Of a DNA stretch of 64,000 nt, positions 13,701 through 24,652 are shown piece after piece. A model generated the notes under the pieces. It was not told where the DNA came from, did not search any database, and saw nothing but the letters and a program-made list of their open reading frames with translations. The translations under genes and the position numbers were made by a program. Each line of letters starts with the position of its first letter. Position 1 is the stretch's first letter. The DNA is from Rhynochetos jubatus (Eukaryota; Chordata; Aves; Eurypygiformes; Rhynochetidae), in assembly GCA_027574665.1 (NCBI GenBank), contig CM050662.1:4990501-5054500 (forward strand). The letters run 5' to 3'.

Positions 13701-16700
13701 GAGCGATCTTTCCTACTAAACTTCCCATATCCCTACCTAGAATGGCTAATTTTTATGATAACTTAGATTTAAATAAGTATGCTAAAATAGATAATAAATT
13801 TAGAGGGGGTTTATAACTTTACCTATCTACCTATATTGCACACCATAATCCTAGGAGAGACAGTCTTTTTTTTTTGGTAGTTTACTTCTTTCACTCCTCT
13901 TTACATGTATGGAGACAGAACATATGTATGTATGTATATATATATGCAGGTATCTAAGTACCCATGAACACAAAGATGAATCATAAATTTCTCATAAAGT
14001 GAAAAAGGAATGGGGCAAACAAAGACCAGAACCACGTAACAAATATGCACGATATCCTGCAATGTTGCGTGCCACAGTTCTACCGTTACACAAGGTTTCA
14101 GAAGCAGGGGTATCTCGTGTTCTCTGCTAAAAATTGAAGTGCAGATAAAGTCCCACTACTTATACAGACAAGCAACAATGTAAGACTGTAACAATGAACA
14201 CTCCAGCAAACAGTTTATAAAGGTATCTTCTTGATCAACCCCTCACAACAGGCACTTCAAAGAACACATCTGAACTAGTTCCAGAACTGAACAGCGGTCA
14301 TTATTACAAGACTCACGATCAGACTCATGGTTTAAAACATTTGACAGTCTAACTCTTCTGATGGTGCAGTACCAGTGTTTCTAACCACGTAACTGGAGCT
14401 AACACGATCAGAAATGTGTGAAGCCTCAAAACCCACAACCTCGCACAAGTAGCAAACCCGCCCTGGTTCTTCACTGTAGGGCCACCTTCTGTTTTAAGCA
14501 ATGCTCTTCACACTTTTTCCACCCAAATCCATATCAACTAGGTGACACACCAATCACTAAAAATGAAGAGGTCTAACATTAAAAAAATGGCAGGAGTAAA
14601 CAATTGTTTCCTACCTGCAAAAATTTTTTGACATCATCAATAATGTCTCTGAAGATGAGCTGATCTTTTAGTACCTCAAACCATCCTAATTTTGTAATTT
14701 TAGTAATGACTTGAACAAGAGCTTGGATGACAAAAGGAGCCAGTTTGGGTTGAGATGCTACATAGTTCAGAATGTAGTTTCCTGTAAAGAAGTATTTTAC
14801 AATCAGCAACGTCTTCTGCAAAGAAAATGAATTCAGTGGTTCTAATAGAAACGTAAAGCATGGATTTATAAAACAACAACTACATTCATGCGGTTAGTAC
14901 ACTAACTGTAAATTACATTAAATCATTAAATACAGCTAAACATTTAGTAACACAAAGCACATTACAGATATGATCCTTATTCTAGGACACACGGCAACAG
15001 TTTGTGAATTCAGAGAACACCAGCAGGGAAAACAGAGTCATTTTTCATTACAGTCCCATACACCGACACGGATTATTTCACTACGCGACAGCAGCTCTCA
15101 CATCCAACTCAAGACACATAAAAGTTTTTTCAGACCTACTGAAAAAGAGACCCTACTGAAATGTCCTCAGTTCAATCTAGAACATCACTTTGAGTAATGC
15201 TCACTGCAGCTGCAGAAATTTTTCTCTAACTAGAAGTTAACCTCTTCCAAAAGCTGTTGAAATTTATAAAATTAAAGTTGATTAAAGTTAATTTTTATCT
15301 TAAAAAAGGACGTTGGAGTCTTGCTAGAAGCAGCAGATTGTCAGCCATGCAGTTCAGACAGTTGTATCAGTCCACAGAACTGATACAACAGTGCAGATTT
15401 TCTAAAAAGTCAAATTGAATTGCACACTCCTTGTGCAAAGCCTTTCACTGTTAAAGACCTAACACATACTTGCTTAGTCTTTTAGGATATAGCAGTGACT
15501 TTAAACATAAATGCTAGAAAGTAAGGAAAATATTGCAGGATCTTAATCCCGCAAGTAAGAACCTGTCCTCACGTGACTTTCACAGACGTTAAGAGCTGAT
15601 CGTGAGCAATGTTACCTGTAAGTGACTGGCGGCTGTACTAGCAATACCTGCAACTTTTGTCCTTTACAAACATGCACTAAATCTCTTTAGTGTCTTGTGG
15701 GATAAATAAAGTCTACCTTGAAAAAGGAGTATTGCTTTAAAATATGAAGTAATCTGAGCTAACATTTATTTTAACTTTGAAACTAGGAAATGTTATGTAT
15801 GAGCTAACTGCAGAGAGGAAAGAGCTCACAATCACTCACGTTCAGTCTCTCACAATGACTACCTTATGAATAACAGGCTTGGTAAATGGAGACAACTCAA
15901 GAAAAAACGGACTATCCACTGAAGCATTACTGGGCTAACATGAAGGTTTAGATCCAACCAACACAATGAAGTTTTAACCACAAGCATTACTTACGAATGT
16001 CGATCCTTTGTTCGATAGGTAAAGGAGATGCCCTGCTTACAAGCTTAGACAGGCATGTTGCTGCTAGAAGCTGAGCATAGGATGTCTACAAAAACACATT
16101 GAAAGATATTGTTCAAAAATAGCCTAATTAAAGGCAGGAACAGTAAGTCAACACCTGATAAATAACTGATAAACCAGATGGGTTATCAGGTTTTGTTTAT
16201 ATTTGTTCAATGTACCAAAATCTATAAAAGATCTACTTTAGTAATATCTTTGTTTCATTATAAATAGATATAAATTGCAAAACACTAATAAAATCGTGGA
16301 GACCTAAAAATATTATCCCTTTTGATGGAAGCCATTCATCCGAAAGTAATTGCACTATTTGGTGGAGTTCTTTAGTTCTGAAACCTGTTTTTCCATCACT
16401 TGATAATTTAGAACCGTTAGATGATTACCATAGGCCCAGCCCTGGATTAACATTTTCAAATACCTTTATTTCCTCTTTTTCTTTCTCTCCTTTTTTGAAT
16501 CATTTAAAAAACCCAGCAAGAATTATACTGGACTTAGCCTGGACTATCAAATCAGAATCAACTCCCCTATCACTTTATCTAGAGATAACCATGAAATTAA
16601 ACACCAAAAATGAAACTGAGTAATGATAAGAGAATGGATAGGCAGTTTAAGGATTTTTTTTAATACATTATTTTTATCTTTGTAGCCAACAGCTAGAAAC

Positions 16701-19700
16701 AAGAACAAGGTGATGTTCAAACACCAGGTCCCAACACTGCTCTACAGATGGCACAACCATCTGAAAGAGTATGTACAGAAAAGGGAAAGTCATTTTGCCT
16801 TTATTGTCCTGACATGGTAATGGCCGATGACTGAGAAACTTCTGAGACCTTCCACGAGCAGTTACACTTAGAAACAACACATCTTCCAGATACTTACTGT
16901 TCCTTGTTCTAACAGAAGTTGGCATTGGCTAAGACATTCTGGGCTATCAATAAGCTCCAAGAGTACTTTCTCAGCCTGCATTCGCTGTGCTGGATCAGTT
17001 CCTTCATACAGGTGGTTACATAGTACTTCTAGTTCTGCCAGACTCTGTTAGGAAAGAACACAAGTCCACGAAGACTTTTCAACCACGTAAGATTTCTTTA
17101 AGTGTTTAAAAACCTAGATACTATACCAGTAACATGAACTGTTTAAGCTTTCCAGTTGATCCACTTTTAAATTACAAAAAAATAGCAGGTTTTCTGGGAT
17201 CAGAAGCCAAAAATAACCCAGAAAATTAAGTTTCTGATAAGCTATTTCTTACCCTCTCAGCTACCAAAGTAATTTTTAATATGCTTCAATCCTTCTGCTC
17301 TTCTGAGTCTTCAGATGGGAAGTCCATAGCTTTTCCAAAGAGAGATGAAAAGATGAACAGTGAACAGTTTGAGCTACGCTACGTGGAAAACTTCTGGCAA
17401 ATTTAATTCTAAAAGCTGTAATCACTCATCAAATTACTACACTTGGAAAAGATTAGCATTGTCTGTATCTGCTGATGTAACTATCAGTGAAAGCTGGGAC
17501 AATTCAGAAGCTACAGTAGCAACAGAAGAGCTAAAATTCCTCTCCACTTAGATGCTAAAAAAGTTCTCTCCGGTAAAGCAGAGTGGGGGCGGGGGTGGCA
17601 ATATCTCTCTCCTACGCGAGGGATATGATTTGTATCTATTTGTCTCACAGGAGAGATGAATCCTCTGCGTACATCTGAGAATCATTACGCACATGGGCGT
17701 TTCGGGTTCCCACAGCCTATGGAACTTTCACCAAGAACCAGGCACCTCGTTAGAAGCTGCCCAGTAAATATTTCATTACTTCAGTGTGGCCTAGAAAGAA
17801 GGGTAAAAGAGAACACACAGTATTTGACCGGTCTCATTTAAAAATTTGAGTGAAAGTCCTGTTCACCAGCCCTTCCAAAAAGATGTTTTGTACTTGAAAT
17901 AAAAGATTTTGTTCAGCACTATCTAGCATCACTTGCTCTGTAGCTCAAATGCCTTTTAAAAATCCAAGACAGTAACAGTGTCTTTGGCAACCAAAGCACA
18001 CTTGATTTTGTCAAAGCATGTAATTTCCTAGACACACGCTTCTTACCATAAAAAAATAACCATGGTCTTTTCCCTTTTTGTTTTAGTTGTTGCTGTTGTG
18101 CATACGGAGTCCCTGGCTTTGTTCGGCTTTTTCTGAATTTTGGTAATAATGACATTTTAAGAGTCCCTGATTTTCAGTCAAAAAGTAGCTATGCACTTGT
18201 CCCGTTGGAGAAATTTTAAGAAATGGCACATTTGCTTCTGGAATGAACAGATCAAATACCCCAAAGACAGCTCAACAGATACATCCTTTGCTTTTGTTAC
18301 ACCCACCCCCCAACATGTTCAGAGAGATCAGAGTTAAAATAAGGAACAGGTAACAATCCCAATAACGCAATTTTAAGTGAAGCAAGATCCATGCCAATTA
18401 AACTGAAAATTAAGACTCATAAAATGCAAGCACACACATTAAGGAAAATATAATACAACTAAAAAAGCCCACATATTTGGGATAAAACATGAGAATAAGA
18501 ACGTCTCGCAAACAGAGTCTTCATACATAAATTACAATGTATCTTTCCATAATGGAACAATTCCAATACAATCTGACAAGCATGAACCAAATTATCACAT
18601 CATATCCAGCAAGACCTTCTTTTATCTGATCGAAATTTGACTTTCAAGCTTGGACGAACTTGGCAACAAGTCTGAGAAAGTCCAGCAGAAAACTGGGCTA
18701 TCAGCCCAATCACCAAGGTCTAAGCCACCTGTATCCTAACTGGCATTAAAACAGCAAGCCTCTGAAGGACAATGAGGGAAACCCAGCACTAATTTTTAAA
18801 GCAAACCTGAAGATAGACAAGATCATGATCTTCAAAGAAAAGTTGGTTTATCAGATACTGAGACTGATGACATTCAGCACTTTGAAGTGCTCTATCTGGA
18901 CTTGGTTGGTCTCAGGAGAATGTTGTGATAAAGTTTCGTATTGGAAGGCTTGAGGCATGCCTAGAAATTCTCATACTGCCCAAGAACGTGTTTTATGTTC
19001 TCTGGGTTGTATTTTATGTGTAGGACTCAGGATATGTGCTGATTTTCCTTGATTCAGATAGTGAAACCAAAAAATACAACCTGCAATTAGCAAGTAGAAC
19101 TATCTTGTGTATGTGCTCAACTCCGCTGAGCAACAGAGATATTGTTCAACTTAAGAAAAAAATACCTTGAGAAACCAATAAGAAACCAGCTCTCTGTATT
19201 AAAGATACATTTGCTTCAAGAAAACAGAAGACTCTCACAATCCCTTTTAATTGTGAGACAAAACATGTGAAACTGATGCCTTCAGACACCTCCTTTACCC
19301 AAACGCTTATCAGTAGCTTAAAGGTGACTCCTAAGAAATCAACAACAGTGTCAAGGAAGAGGGTCTAGCAGTTAGATGCTGGCCGCTTTGAGTGAGTCAG
19401 GAGTAGAAACAGACCTGTGTAAGAAGAGGCATTTTCGATCACAAAGAAGTGTAAGTTTGCCCAAGAAAGAGATTCACATCCTAATGAAAAAGATTAGATA
19501 CTGTGATATTTTTTTTCCCCCTACTTGTCTCACTTTCATAATATTCAAGAATAAGCTAAAAGTTCTCCAGATACTTCTGGTTGCACCTCTCCAGCTCTCA
19601 GAAGCCCCTGGCAGCTCTCCTGACAGCCTGTGAAAGAACCAAGGGCCAGAAAAGCTGGGGGGCCGGCTCCGTAGCAACCCACCAGGCAGGCAGCCAAGGA

Positions 19701-20834
19701 GCCAAGTAAACTGGCAGGAAACCAGGTAGGTTCCTGATTAAAGTTCTGCTGACACTGACAAATTCCCACAGACGTTTAGGGTTTAACCAGGGTTCTCTGA
19801 CTGAAAACGTTCTATAAAGTTCCACCAGCTCTACGCAAGAGCAACAGGATGGGCATAACTGCTGAGATGCCACGGCTTAAAACAGAAGAAAAAAAGGACA
19901 AAAGCCGTTTGGGTATGAGGTGATAACAAAAGATATTTTAGTGACCCTTTCATTTAAATAAATGCCTACAATGGCCTCTCCAACCGTGAGGCAAGGGCTC
20001 CCGATGGATGCTTAAGACCTCAGCGAGTGTCTTCTGAGGCCCTTTTCTGCCTCCCCCTTCTTCTTCGTTGTTTGAGACCGTTTCAGGGGCTGACGCTCAC
20101 CTCAGACAAGCCCTGGAGAGGGGCTGTCAGGGAAGACGTGCAATAGGGAGCCCACCGACGCGCTCAGGGAGAAGTGGCAACATGAGAGCAGGGGCGGCTA
20201 GCTCACGCAGGCAGCGAGTAGCCACAGACCGAGAGGGTCCCAAGCGAACACACGCTGATGCGATGAGAAGCGTGAAAATCCCCCCAGCGCCGGCAGCCAC
20301 CCGTCAGCACCAGCCGGCCCCGCAGGTGCCGGCCCCGCACGCCGCGGACACCGTGACACTACGGCTCCAACTTCCCCGGCGAGGCCGGCATCGCCCAGCC
20401 CTCATCCCGCAACCTCCCGTGTGCACGCCGCCCCCGCCGCCCCCCAGCCCAGCCGAGCCCGCGACCCTGGTCCGCACTCCGACGGACCCCGCGGGCGCGC
20501 CCGCCCGGCTCAGTTCCCCGGGTAGTTCCCCTCCCGGGCACCCCGCGCCCCTCCGCCGGGGCGAGCCGCTGCAGCCCACGGGCCCCTGCCCCGCTCGACC
20601 TCCGCGGCCGCCTCACAGCACCCCGAGGGCCCCCCCCCGAGCATCTCAGCACCTCCCAACGCGCGGCGCTCTCCCGAGCTCCCGGCCCGCCGCCACCCAC
20701 GACACTCCCGTCGCGCCCGAGGCCCCGCACGGCCCGTCGCGCCCCAACGGCCAGGCCGGGTCTCAGCAGTCCCCGCCGCTCCGCCTGCCGTGCCGTGCCG
20801 CCCCAGCTGCACTGACCTGGACGCGCAGCGCCAT
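1511..20834 (-). CDS. RANBP17: RANBP17, Ran-binding exportin-7-like transport receptor (5' part, 12 coding exons)
   Basis: Nuclear transport receptor of the importin-beta/exportin-7 family; members bind RanGTP and shuttle cargo through nuclear pores. Twelve exons (20834-20817, 17044-16898, 16085-15995, 14781-14615, 11418-11353, 10810-10706, 8635-8470, 6845-6772, 6332-6213, 5956-5810, 4705-4533, 1704-1511) join in one frame with GT-AG borders to give 489 residues plus one base. Recalled human RANBP17 is about 1088 residues, so the rest lies beyond the left edge. The importin-beta N-terminal region is at about residues 30-95. Residues such as [14 protein letters not shown] and [19 protein letters not shown] fit RANBP17 rather than its paralog XPO7. 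The start ATG has a strong context (AAG before, G after) and sits in a CpG island. No break is seen. The identification is near certain; the exact tissue role is not readable from sequence. Confidence 0.96.
2937..3080 (+). mobile_element. CR1 LINE 3'-end fragment
   Basis: The run from TTGTCCAGAGAAGCTGTGG through GGTGTCCCTGCCCATGGCAG to TGGTCTTTAAGGTC is the well-known 3' untranslated end of chicken repeat 1, in plus-strand sense and therefore antisense to RANBP17. The terminal 8-bp repeats normally found at the CR1 3' end are not recognisable and the 5' part is missing, so this is a short dead copy with moderate divergence. CR1 is the dominant LINE of birds and also occurs in other sauropsids. 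Confidence 0.92.
4248..4281 (+). repeat. Polypurine G-rich tract
   Basis: 34 bases of only A and G with runs of 4, 5, 3 and 5 G. The spacing (2, 1 and about 10 bases) would allow a G-quadruplex on the plus strand, which is the template strand for RANBP17. It could also simply be low-complexity DNA. Confidence 0.5.
4533..4705 (-). CDS. RANBP17: RANBP17 exon 11
   Basis: 173 bp, residues 368-424 ([17 protein letters not shown] to LECVPVVI) plus two bases of Arg425. The acceptor is CTTACAG and the donor is GTAAAC. Confidence 0.95.
4706..5809 (-). other. RANBP17 intron 10
   Basis: 1.1 kb AT-rich intron. Only a short AT dinucleotide run near 5399-5412 stands out. Confidence 0.8.
5399..5412. repeat. 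Short (AT)n microsatellite
   Basis: Seven AT units inside RANBP17 intron 10. Confidence 0.7.
5810..5956 (-). CDS. RANBP17: RANBP17 exon 10
   Basis: 147 bp, 49 codons, residues 319-367 ([18 protein letters not shown] to FTITSLQ). The acceptor is AATTTAG and the donor is GTAAGA. The block [15 protein letters not shown] is RANBP17-type; XPO7 has KVENYPEV. Confidence 0.95.
6213..6332 (-). CDS. RANBP17: RANBP17 exon 9
   Basis: 120 bp, 40 codons, residues 279-318 ([18 protein letters not shown] to VKRILENPQ). The acceptor is TTCTTCAG after a T-rich run and the donor is GTATCT. Confidence 0.94.
6333..6771 (-). other. RANBP17 intron 8
   Basis: 439-base intron with a T-rich tract next to the exon 9 acceptor. 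Nothing else seen. Confidence 0.8.
6772..6845 (-). CDS. RANBP17: RANBP17 exon 8
   Basis: 74 bp completing Ile254 and coding residues 255-278 ([17 protein letters not shown] to MLSQL). The acceptor is TCCGTAG and the donor is GTAAGT. It matches human [19 protein letters not shown]. Confidence 0.94.
6846..8469 (-). other. RANBP17 intron 7
   Basis: 1.6 kb of AT-rich intron. Short open frames at 7566-8011 have no recognisable protein features and no support. Nothing else was recognised. Confidence 0.8.
8470..8635 (-). CDS. RANBP17: RANBP17 exon 7
   Basis: 166 bp, residues 199-253 ([14 protein letters not shown] to PTTWRA) plus one base of Ile254. The acceptor is TCTGTAG. The donor is read as GTAAGA. 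A GC dinucleotide four bases earlier (GCAAGT) looks like a GC-type donor, but using it would break the frame into exon 8. NCLNFDFIG and [15 protein letters not shown] are near-identical to the human protein. Confidence 0.93.
8636..10705 (-). other. RANBP17 intron 6
   Basis: 2.1 kb intron. No repeat or exon was recognised. Confidence 0.8.
10706..10810 (-). CDS. RANBP17: RANBP17 exon 6
   Basis: 105 bp, 35 codons, residues 164-198 ([19 protein letters not shown] to LACSLLKE). The acceptor is TTTGTAG and the donor is GTGAGG. The [15 protein letters not shown] block is shared with human RANBP17. Confidence 0.94.
10811..11352 (-). other. RANBP17 intron 5
   Basis: 542-base intron with an A-rich run near 11320-11345. 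Nothing else was recognised. Confidence 0.8.
11353..11418 (-). CDS. RANBP17: RANBP17 exon 5
   Basis: 66 bp, 22 codons in phase 0, residues 142-163 ([16 protein letters not shown] to QEMNI). The acceptor is CCTGCAG and the donor is GTAAGC. It matches human GTVEHCIIGVIILSEL. Confidence 0.94.
12665..12722. promoter_or_regulatory. Cluster of POU/octamer-like motifs
   Basis: ATGCTAAT occurs at 12665-12672 and 12696-12703, ATTAGCA at 12705-12711 and ATTAGCAT at 12715-12722, so two copies on each strand lie within 58 bases. This is close to the octamer bound by POU proteins (ATGCAAAT) but one base off. Function is inferred only from motif density. Confidence 0.25.
13922..13945. repeat. (ATGT)n/(AT)n microsatellite
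   Basis: Short run of ATGT units passing into AT units in RANBP17 intron 4. Confidence 0.7.
14615..14781 (-). CDS. RANBP17: RANBP17 exon 4
   Basis: 167 bp, residues 86-141 ([18 protein letters not shown] to [11 protein letters not shown]). The acceptor is TTTACAG and the donor GTAGGA comes after the CAG codon. The length and phase join exons 3 and 5 in frame. Confidence 0.95.
14782..15994 (-). other. RANBP17 intron 3
   Basis: 1.2 kb intron containing the perfect 11-bp inverted repeat at 15361-15389. No exon was seen. Confidence 0.8.
15361..15389. repeat. Perfect 11-bp inverted repeat (stem-loop)
   Basis: GTTGTATCAGT and ACTGATACAAC are separated by 7 bases. Pairing weakens quickly outside the arms, so a microRNA precursor is not well supported. 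Confidence 0.55.
15995..16085 (-). CDS. RANBP17: RANBP17 exon 3
   Basis: 91 bp, residues 56-85 ([18 protein letters not shown] to IEQRIDI) plus one base of Arg86. The acceptor is TTTGTAG and the donor is GTAAGT. It completes the first helical repeats expected to contact RanGTP in this family. Confidence 0.94.
16086..16897 (-). other. RANBP17 intron 2
   Basis: 812-base intron, AT-rich. Nothing recognised. Confidence 0.8.
16898..17044 (-). CDS. RANBP17: RANBP17 exon 2
   Basis: 147 bp, 49 codons in phase 0, residues 7-55, from SLAELEVLC to QLLLEQGT. The acceptor is CTAACAG and the donor is GTAAGT. It carries the start of the importin-beta N-terminal helical repeats ([18 protein letters not shown]). 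Confidence 0.94.
17045..20816 (-). other. RANBP17 intron 1
   Basis: 3.8 kb first intron. It shifts from AT-rich near exon 2 to very GC-rich next to exon 1, where it forms part of the CpG island. No exon or known repeat was recognised. Confidence 0.8.
20817..20834 (-). CDS. RANBP17: RANBP17 exon 1 (coding part)
   Basis: Codes for MALRVQ and ends in a GTCAGT donor at a codon border. The following exon continues with SLAELEVLC, as in human RANBP17 ([15 protein letters not shown]). The 5' untranslated part extends upward into the CpG island; its start cannot be fixed from sequence. Confidence 0.93.
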
Positions 20835-20837
20835 CTT
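20829..20837 (-). promoter_or_regulatory. YY1-type motif overlapping the RANBP17 start codon
   Basis: AAGATGGCG on the minus strand matches the core of the YY1 consensus (AAnATGGCGGC) and includes the start ATG itself. YY1 sites at or just after the start are common in TATA-less housekeeping promoters. Confidence 0.45.
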
Positions 20838-21110
20838 CCCGAGCGGCGCCGGGAGCGGACCGCTGGGAGGGGCCGGGGATAGGGGGCAGTGCCGAGCCGC
20901 GCCGCGCCGTGCCGGGCCCGGCCGGGTGCGAGGGGCGGGCCGTTGGGGCGGAGCGGCCGCGGGGGCGGGGCCGCGGGGGGCGGTGGGAGGGGCGGGCCGG
21001 AGCAGCGCGAGCCGTGCTGGGGCGCGGGGCCGTCTCGCGCGGGCTGTCTCGTGCGGGCCGTGCATGGCACCAGCCCCGCCCGCGCCAGGGCCGGAGGCGG
21101 CCTCGCGCGG

Positions 21111-21124
21111 GCGGCGCCATTTTG
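21111..21124 (-). promoter_or_regulatory. Upstream YY1-type motif
   Basis: CAAAATGGCGCCGC on the minus strand matches the YY1 consensus closely. It lies about 280 bases upstream of the start codon inside the CpG island. A GCGCGTGC run next to it resembles half of an NRF1 site. Confidence 0.4.
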
Positions 21125-24100
21125 CGCGTGCAGCCCCCCCAGGGGAGCGCGGTGCTTCCCGCCCTGCTGGTGGCAGCAGCCAGGCGGAGCAATCTCCTTG
21201 CTGAAAAGTTCTTCTGTAGTTAGCGGCACTGAGGTGCTGCTATAAATCTGTATTCGGCGTTGCACGGTGCAGACTAAGGCACAACTGCCAAAGAATTTAC
21301 TCTCAGACCGTGGCAGCACCAGCCAAAGGCAAGCTTTCTTCCGGGAACGTGGGAGATCTAGGTCATACGGTCATAGAGATTATAAAAACACTCACATTTA
21401 CAGCCAGCAAGTCACAAGTCACGTGGATGAGATTCAGTGTGGCGTTAAAGTCCTACATTTATAAATCAACAGTCAGTAAACGTGGGCCAAGCCATCATGG
21501 TGCTGCTCTCCCTGTGCTTCTTAAAGACCCGTATCAAAGCCTGTGGTGCTGAGGCGGTTCTCAGACAAGGGCAGCAGCCGGGGATTTCATCCCGGTTTGG
21601 AAAGCGCGGGAAGGTTGCTGAGAGCACAAAACCTCAAGAACGCTGCTTCAGCCCAGAAGGCCGAAGAGGTGGTGGTTACAGCTGCGTCCGAAGGGTCACG
21701 TTGCTCAAGTATCCCAGGAAGGGGGGAATCCCCCTCCGCAGATACATATAAAGGAGTGGAGAAGCTAAACTGAGAGAATCGAGTTCTAGGTTTCCAGTAA
21801 GATGAGAATCCCATCTCCGCTAACCACTGGTTAGCTGGTGGAGTCTGTGACATCAGAATTAACATCGATACTGCCTAAGTTCAAGCACTGCAAAGAGAAT
21901 CTTATCCAACACTGTATTTCTAGAGTAAAAGGAATAATTCAGGGTTAGTGAGGAAAACATGCCATATAAATCAGAGACAGAAGGGCAGTACTGAGATTAG
22001 CCAAGGTGAGGGCATCAATGACTTGAACAGTATCTGCAAGTATCTCAGTGGGAAAAAAACATCTTTTATTGCAACCAACTTCTTAACTTCAAAGAAAAAG
22101 GTGTAATTAAACTGAAGCTGGACAAATTCAGAACAGAAGTAAGCAGTGCTGGCAATCGTCTGCTGGAATAACACTCACCAAAAGGTGGTGCACTCCCTGT
22201 CACTAGACGGAGTGGTCACCTCCCTGAAAGGTGACGCTGTGGGTACATGAGCTGCTGTCTTGGGCAGAAATTGGTGAGGTTGTGTGGTGTGGGTTACAGA
22301 GCCTGTCACAGGCTGTGTGCATGTACAACATGGCATCGTATGCAATCAGAGAGCAACAAGCTTTTGTCACTAATGAAGACACCTTAGGAAGGCCAAAGCA
22401 AGAGAAGCATCTCTCTCTTCTTTGTCCTGCTTAAGGTGAGCAGTGGTACCACAACATGGAGCCAAACAGAGCCCACGGTAAAACGTGTGTTAGTTTAGGC
22501 TTCACAAGACACTTCTGGAGTCAGTGGCATGGGGAGGAAGGAGGATTAACACTAAAGTGTGATGGAGGGGAGGCAGTGAGAACTGTTGCTATAGCCAGCT
22601 GACAGCATTTATGAATATTGCACCCAAAAAGTTAGAAATTTTTGTTGGGCACACTGCTGTCGGATGTTACAACACGGGAGGAAGAATTTTTGCCTTGACC
22701 TCCCCTGCACTGAACACTACAGTGATGAAAAGTCCACGTCATTTTTACCTTGGTTAACAGATGACACAGGGCCTGAGCAGTTTGTGTGAAATTATTCATG
22801 TTTCTCTGCTGCTCCATTGCCTACACTGCAAAAATTCCCATGTGAAGCCTGGTATCCCCCAAGAAGAGGCCCAAACAGGTAGAATTCCTCTGGAAATGGA
22901 AGCTGCTTTCAACCTGGAATGAAAAAATTAATTAGGTATATTCCTATCTACGTTCACCTTCTAGCAGCAGGGTTGAGAAACAGTTATGGCAATCTAATGG
23001 GGCAGGAAGAGTAATGTCTTTGTACATGAACTATCACAGTTGAGTGATGATACCACCACTGAGCCGTATGCTTTTGTACAAAATACCTTCATTAATTATT
23101 GGAGAATGAAGCAAAATCAAAATAGAAAATGGTTTTAAATGGAGTTTCTTGTTCTCTTGCCCTTATAACTGACTCTGGTGGCTGGCACTTCCGAAAGTCA
23201 AATTGACTGTTCTTGAAAAGCTGGCTCAGCTTACCCCGTTGCCTAATGACTGCCTCAGTCCTGGCATATGCCTTAACCCAATTTTTCATCCTTTACCCTG
23301 TGAAGAAATAGAATTATTTATCTATTGTCATAGTCTGAAAGGAAGGAAAAGTCACAAAACCTACCAAGAGCAGAGTAAGAGGCCTGGTGATACACACAGA
23401 CAGGGAACAAAAAGAATTTAGAAGGAGAGCAGAGGGACCGACCCAAACTCCTGTGACTGAGGAATAGGGAATGAGATTTGGGAGACTTTCTGATGCACTA
23501 AAATTACAAACTGTCCGAAGAGCCAGAAGCACCTTGCCAATACAGGTCGAAAAGGTAAGAGGAAAACCTTGGATCCCCTTCAAAGACCTTGAACCTGTGA
23601 GCAGAGCGTCAGCTCTAGCAATGATGATGAATCCTGCTCCATGTGCCGTTGCCAAGCCTGTGCCCCTAAACTATGCAGAGACATGCAGAGACGAGGTTAA
23701 TAATAAGTTAAAAAGTTCAGGAGCTGAGCATAATCGATGGACAGCATAGTAGCTGAGCGTGAGCGGGTGTGTTTGCTTGTAGCCAGAAACACCTGTTCCC
23801 CTCCAGTCTTGGTGTCAACGGGTGAAGCACGGAGAGGTACCACGAGGTGGGCAGGGAGCACTTGCTCTGCTGTGTGCTCAGCTGCACAGCGTGGCCATGT
23901 GACTATTTGTACCTTATTTAATCACCAGTTGAATCATTTTAATCTCTGAGACACAGGCAATTGCATTTCTGTATCCGATTTCTGTCAACTATAGCCTGAT
24001 TATTTTAAGGGGAAAAAAATTGGTCTAGCTAAAGAATTAATGGATTCCTAGACTAATACCTGACAAACTCCTGAGATTTAACATGGCAAGTAAGAATGTT

Positions 24101-24625
24101 AGACTGTGAAACTGCTCCAGACTATGTGAGAGTCCTGGCCCAAAGGACAAAGCAGCATTAAGGAGTGTAATTTACTTAGGAACTTTATCTTTCCGTCAGG
24201 GGGGAATGGCATAGTGGAGATGCTTGTGTGACAGGCATCGACAGGAGGAAGTTGTGCCATGAAATTCAGGCTCAGTTCCATGAGATAACAAAATCCTTGC
24301 TGTGTCCCATGGATGCTGAATTAAAGAAGGGGTTTAGGTCTGCCTCACAAGACACAGTGCTGAGACCTCCCTGCAGTATCAATCTAGTTTCCAGCCCAAG
24401 CCTCTCTCATTTTCTGCTGGGTGGAATAAAACCAACTTCCTGAATTTGCTGTTACTTTGGATTATGTGAATAGATCTGTTGCTACAGGCAATGCATTCAC
24501 AATTAGATCCATTCATTTGCCACACTGCTTAGGGAGGGCTGAATCTTCTCCAGGCTCTTTTAATTTAATTTTAAGTGACTTGATTAAAGCATAGAAACAA
24601 ACCCAGCCATTTCTGTGTCGTGTGT

Positions 24626-24652
24626 CCCCCCCCCCACCCCCCCCAAAAAAAA
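24626..24652. repeat. Low-complexity C10-A-C8-A8 tract
   Basis: Two C-runs split by one A and followed by eight A. Such a run is prone to length errors. Confidence 0.7.

Larger units (their letters stand above)
11419..14614 (-). other. RANBP17 intron 4
   Basis: 3.2 kb AT-rich intron. It contains a cluster of octamer-like motifs at 12665-12722, a perfect octamer (ATTTGCAT) at 13485-13492 and a small microsatellite at 13922-13945. No coding exon was seen. Confidence 0.8.
20090..21200 (-). promoter_or_regulatory. CpG-island promoter of RANBP17
   Basis: About 1.1 kb of very GC-rich, CpG-dense DNA centred on the RANBP17 start codon. Several GGGCGG/CCGCCC Sp1-type boxes lie at about 20935-21000, just upstream of the start. 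No TATA box is seen, as usual for a broadly expressed CpG-island gene. The G-runs at 20945-20998 could form quadruplexes. The long open frames across this island on both strands come from lack of AT-rich stop codons and are not genes. Island edges are approximate. Confidence 0.85.

Noticed and set aside
15340-15410. microRNA precursor
   Set aside because: Only 11 perfect pairs with a short loop; the stem does not extend to the roughly 22 pairs expected.
1511-20834. Identity as XPO7 instead of RANBP17
   Set aside because: Diagnostic stretches ([34 protein letters not shown]) match RANBP17, and XPO7 lies elsewhere in human (8p21). The GABRP neighbour also fits RANBP17.
20068-21204. 378-codon plus-strand open frame and several long minus-strand frames over the CpG island
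   Set aside because: Pro/Arg/Ala/Gly-rich translations on all frames at once are the result of GC-rich DNA lacking stops. The region is the RANBP17 promoter and no domain is visible.
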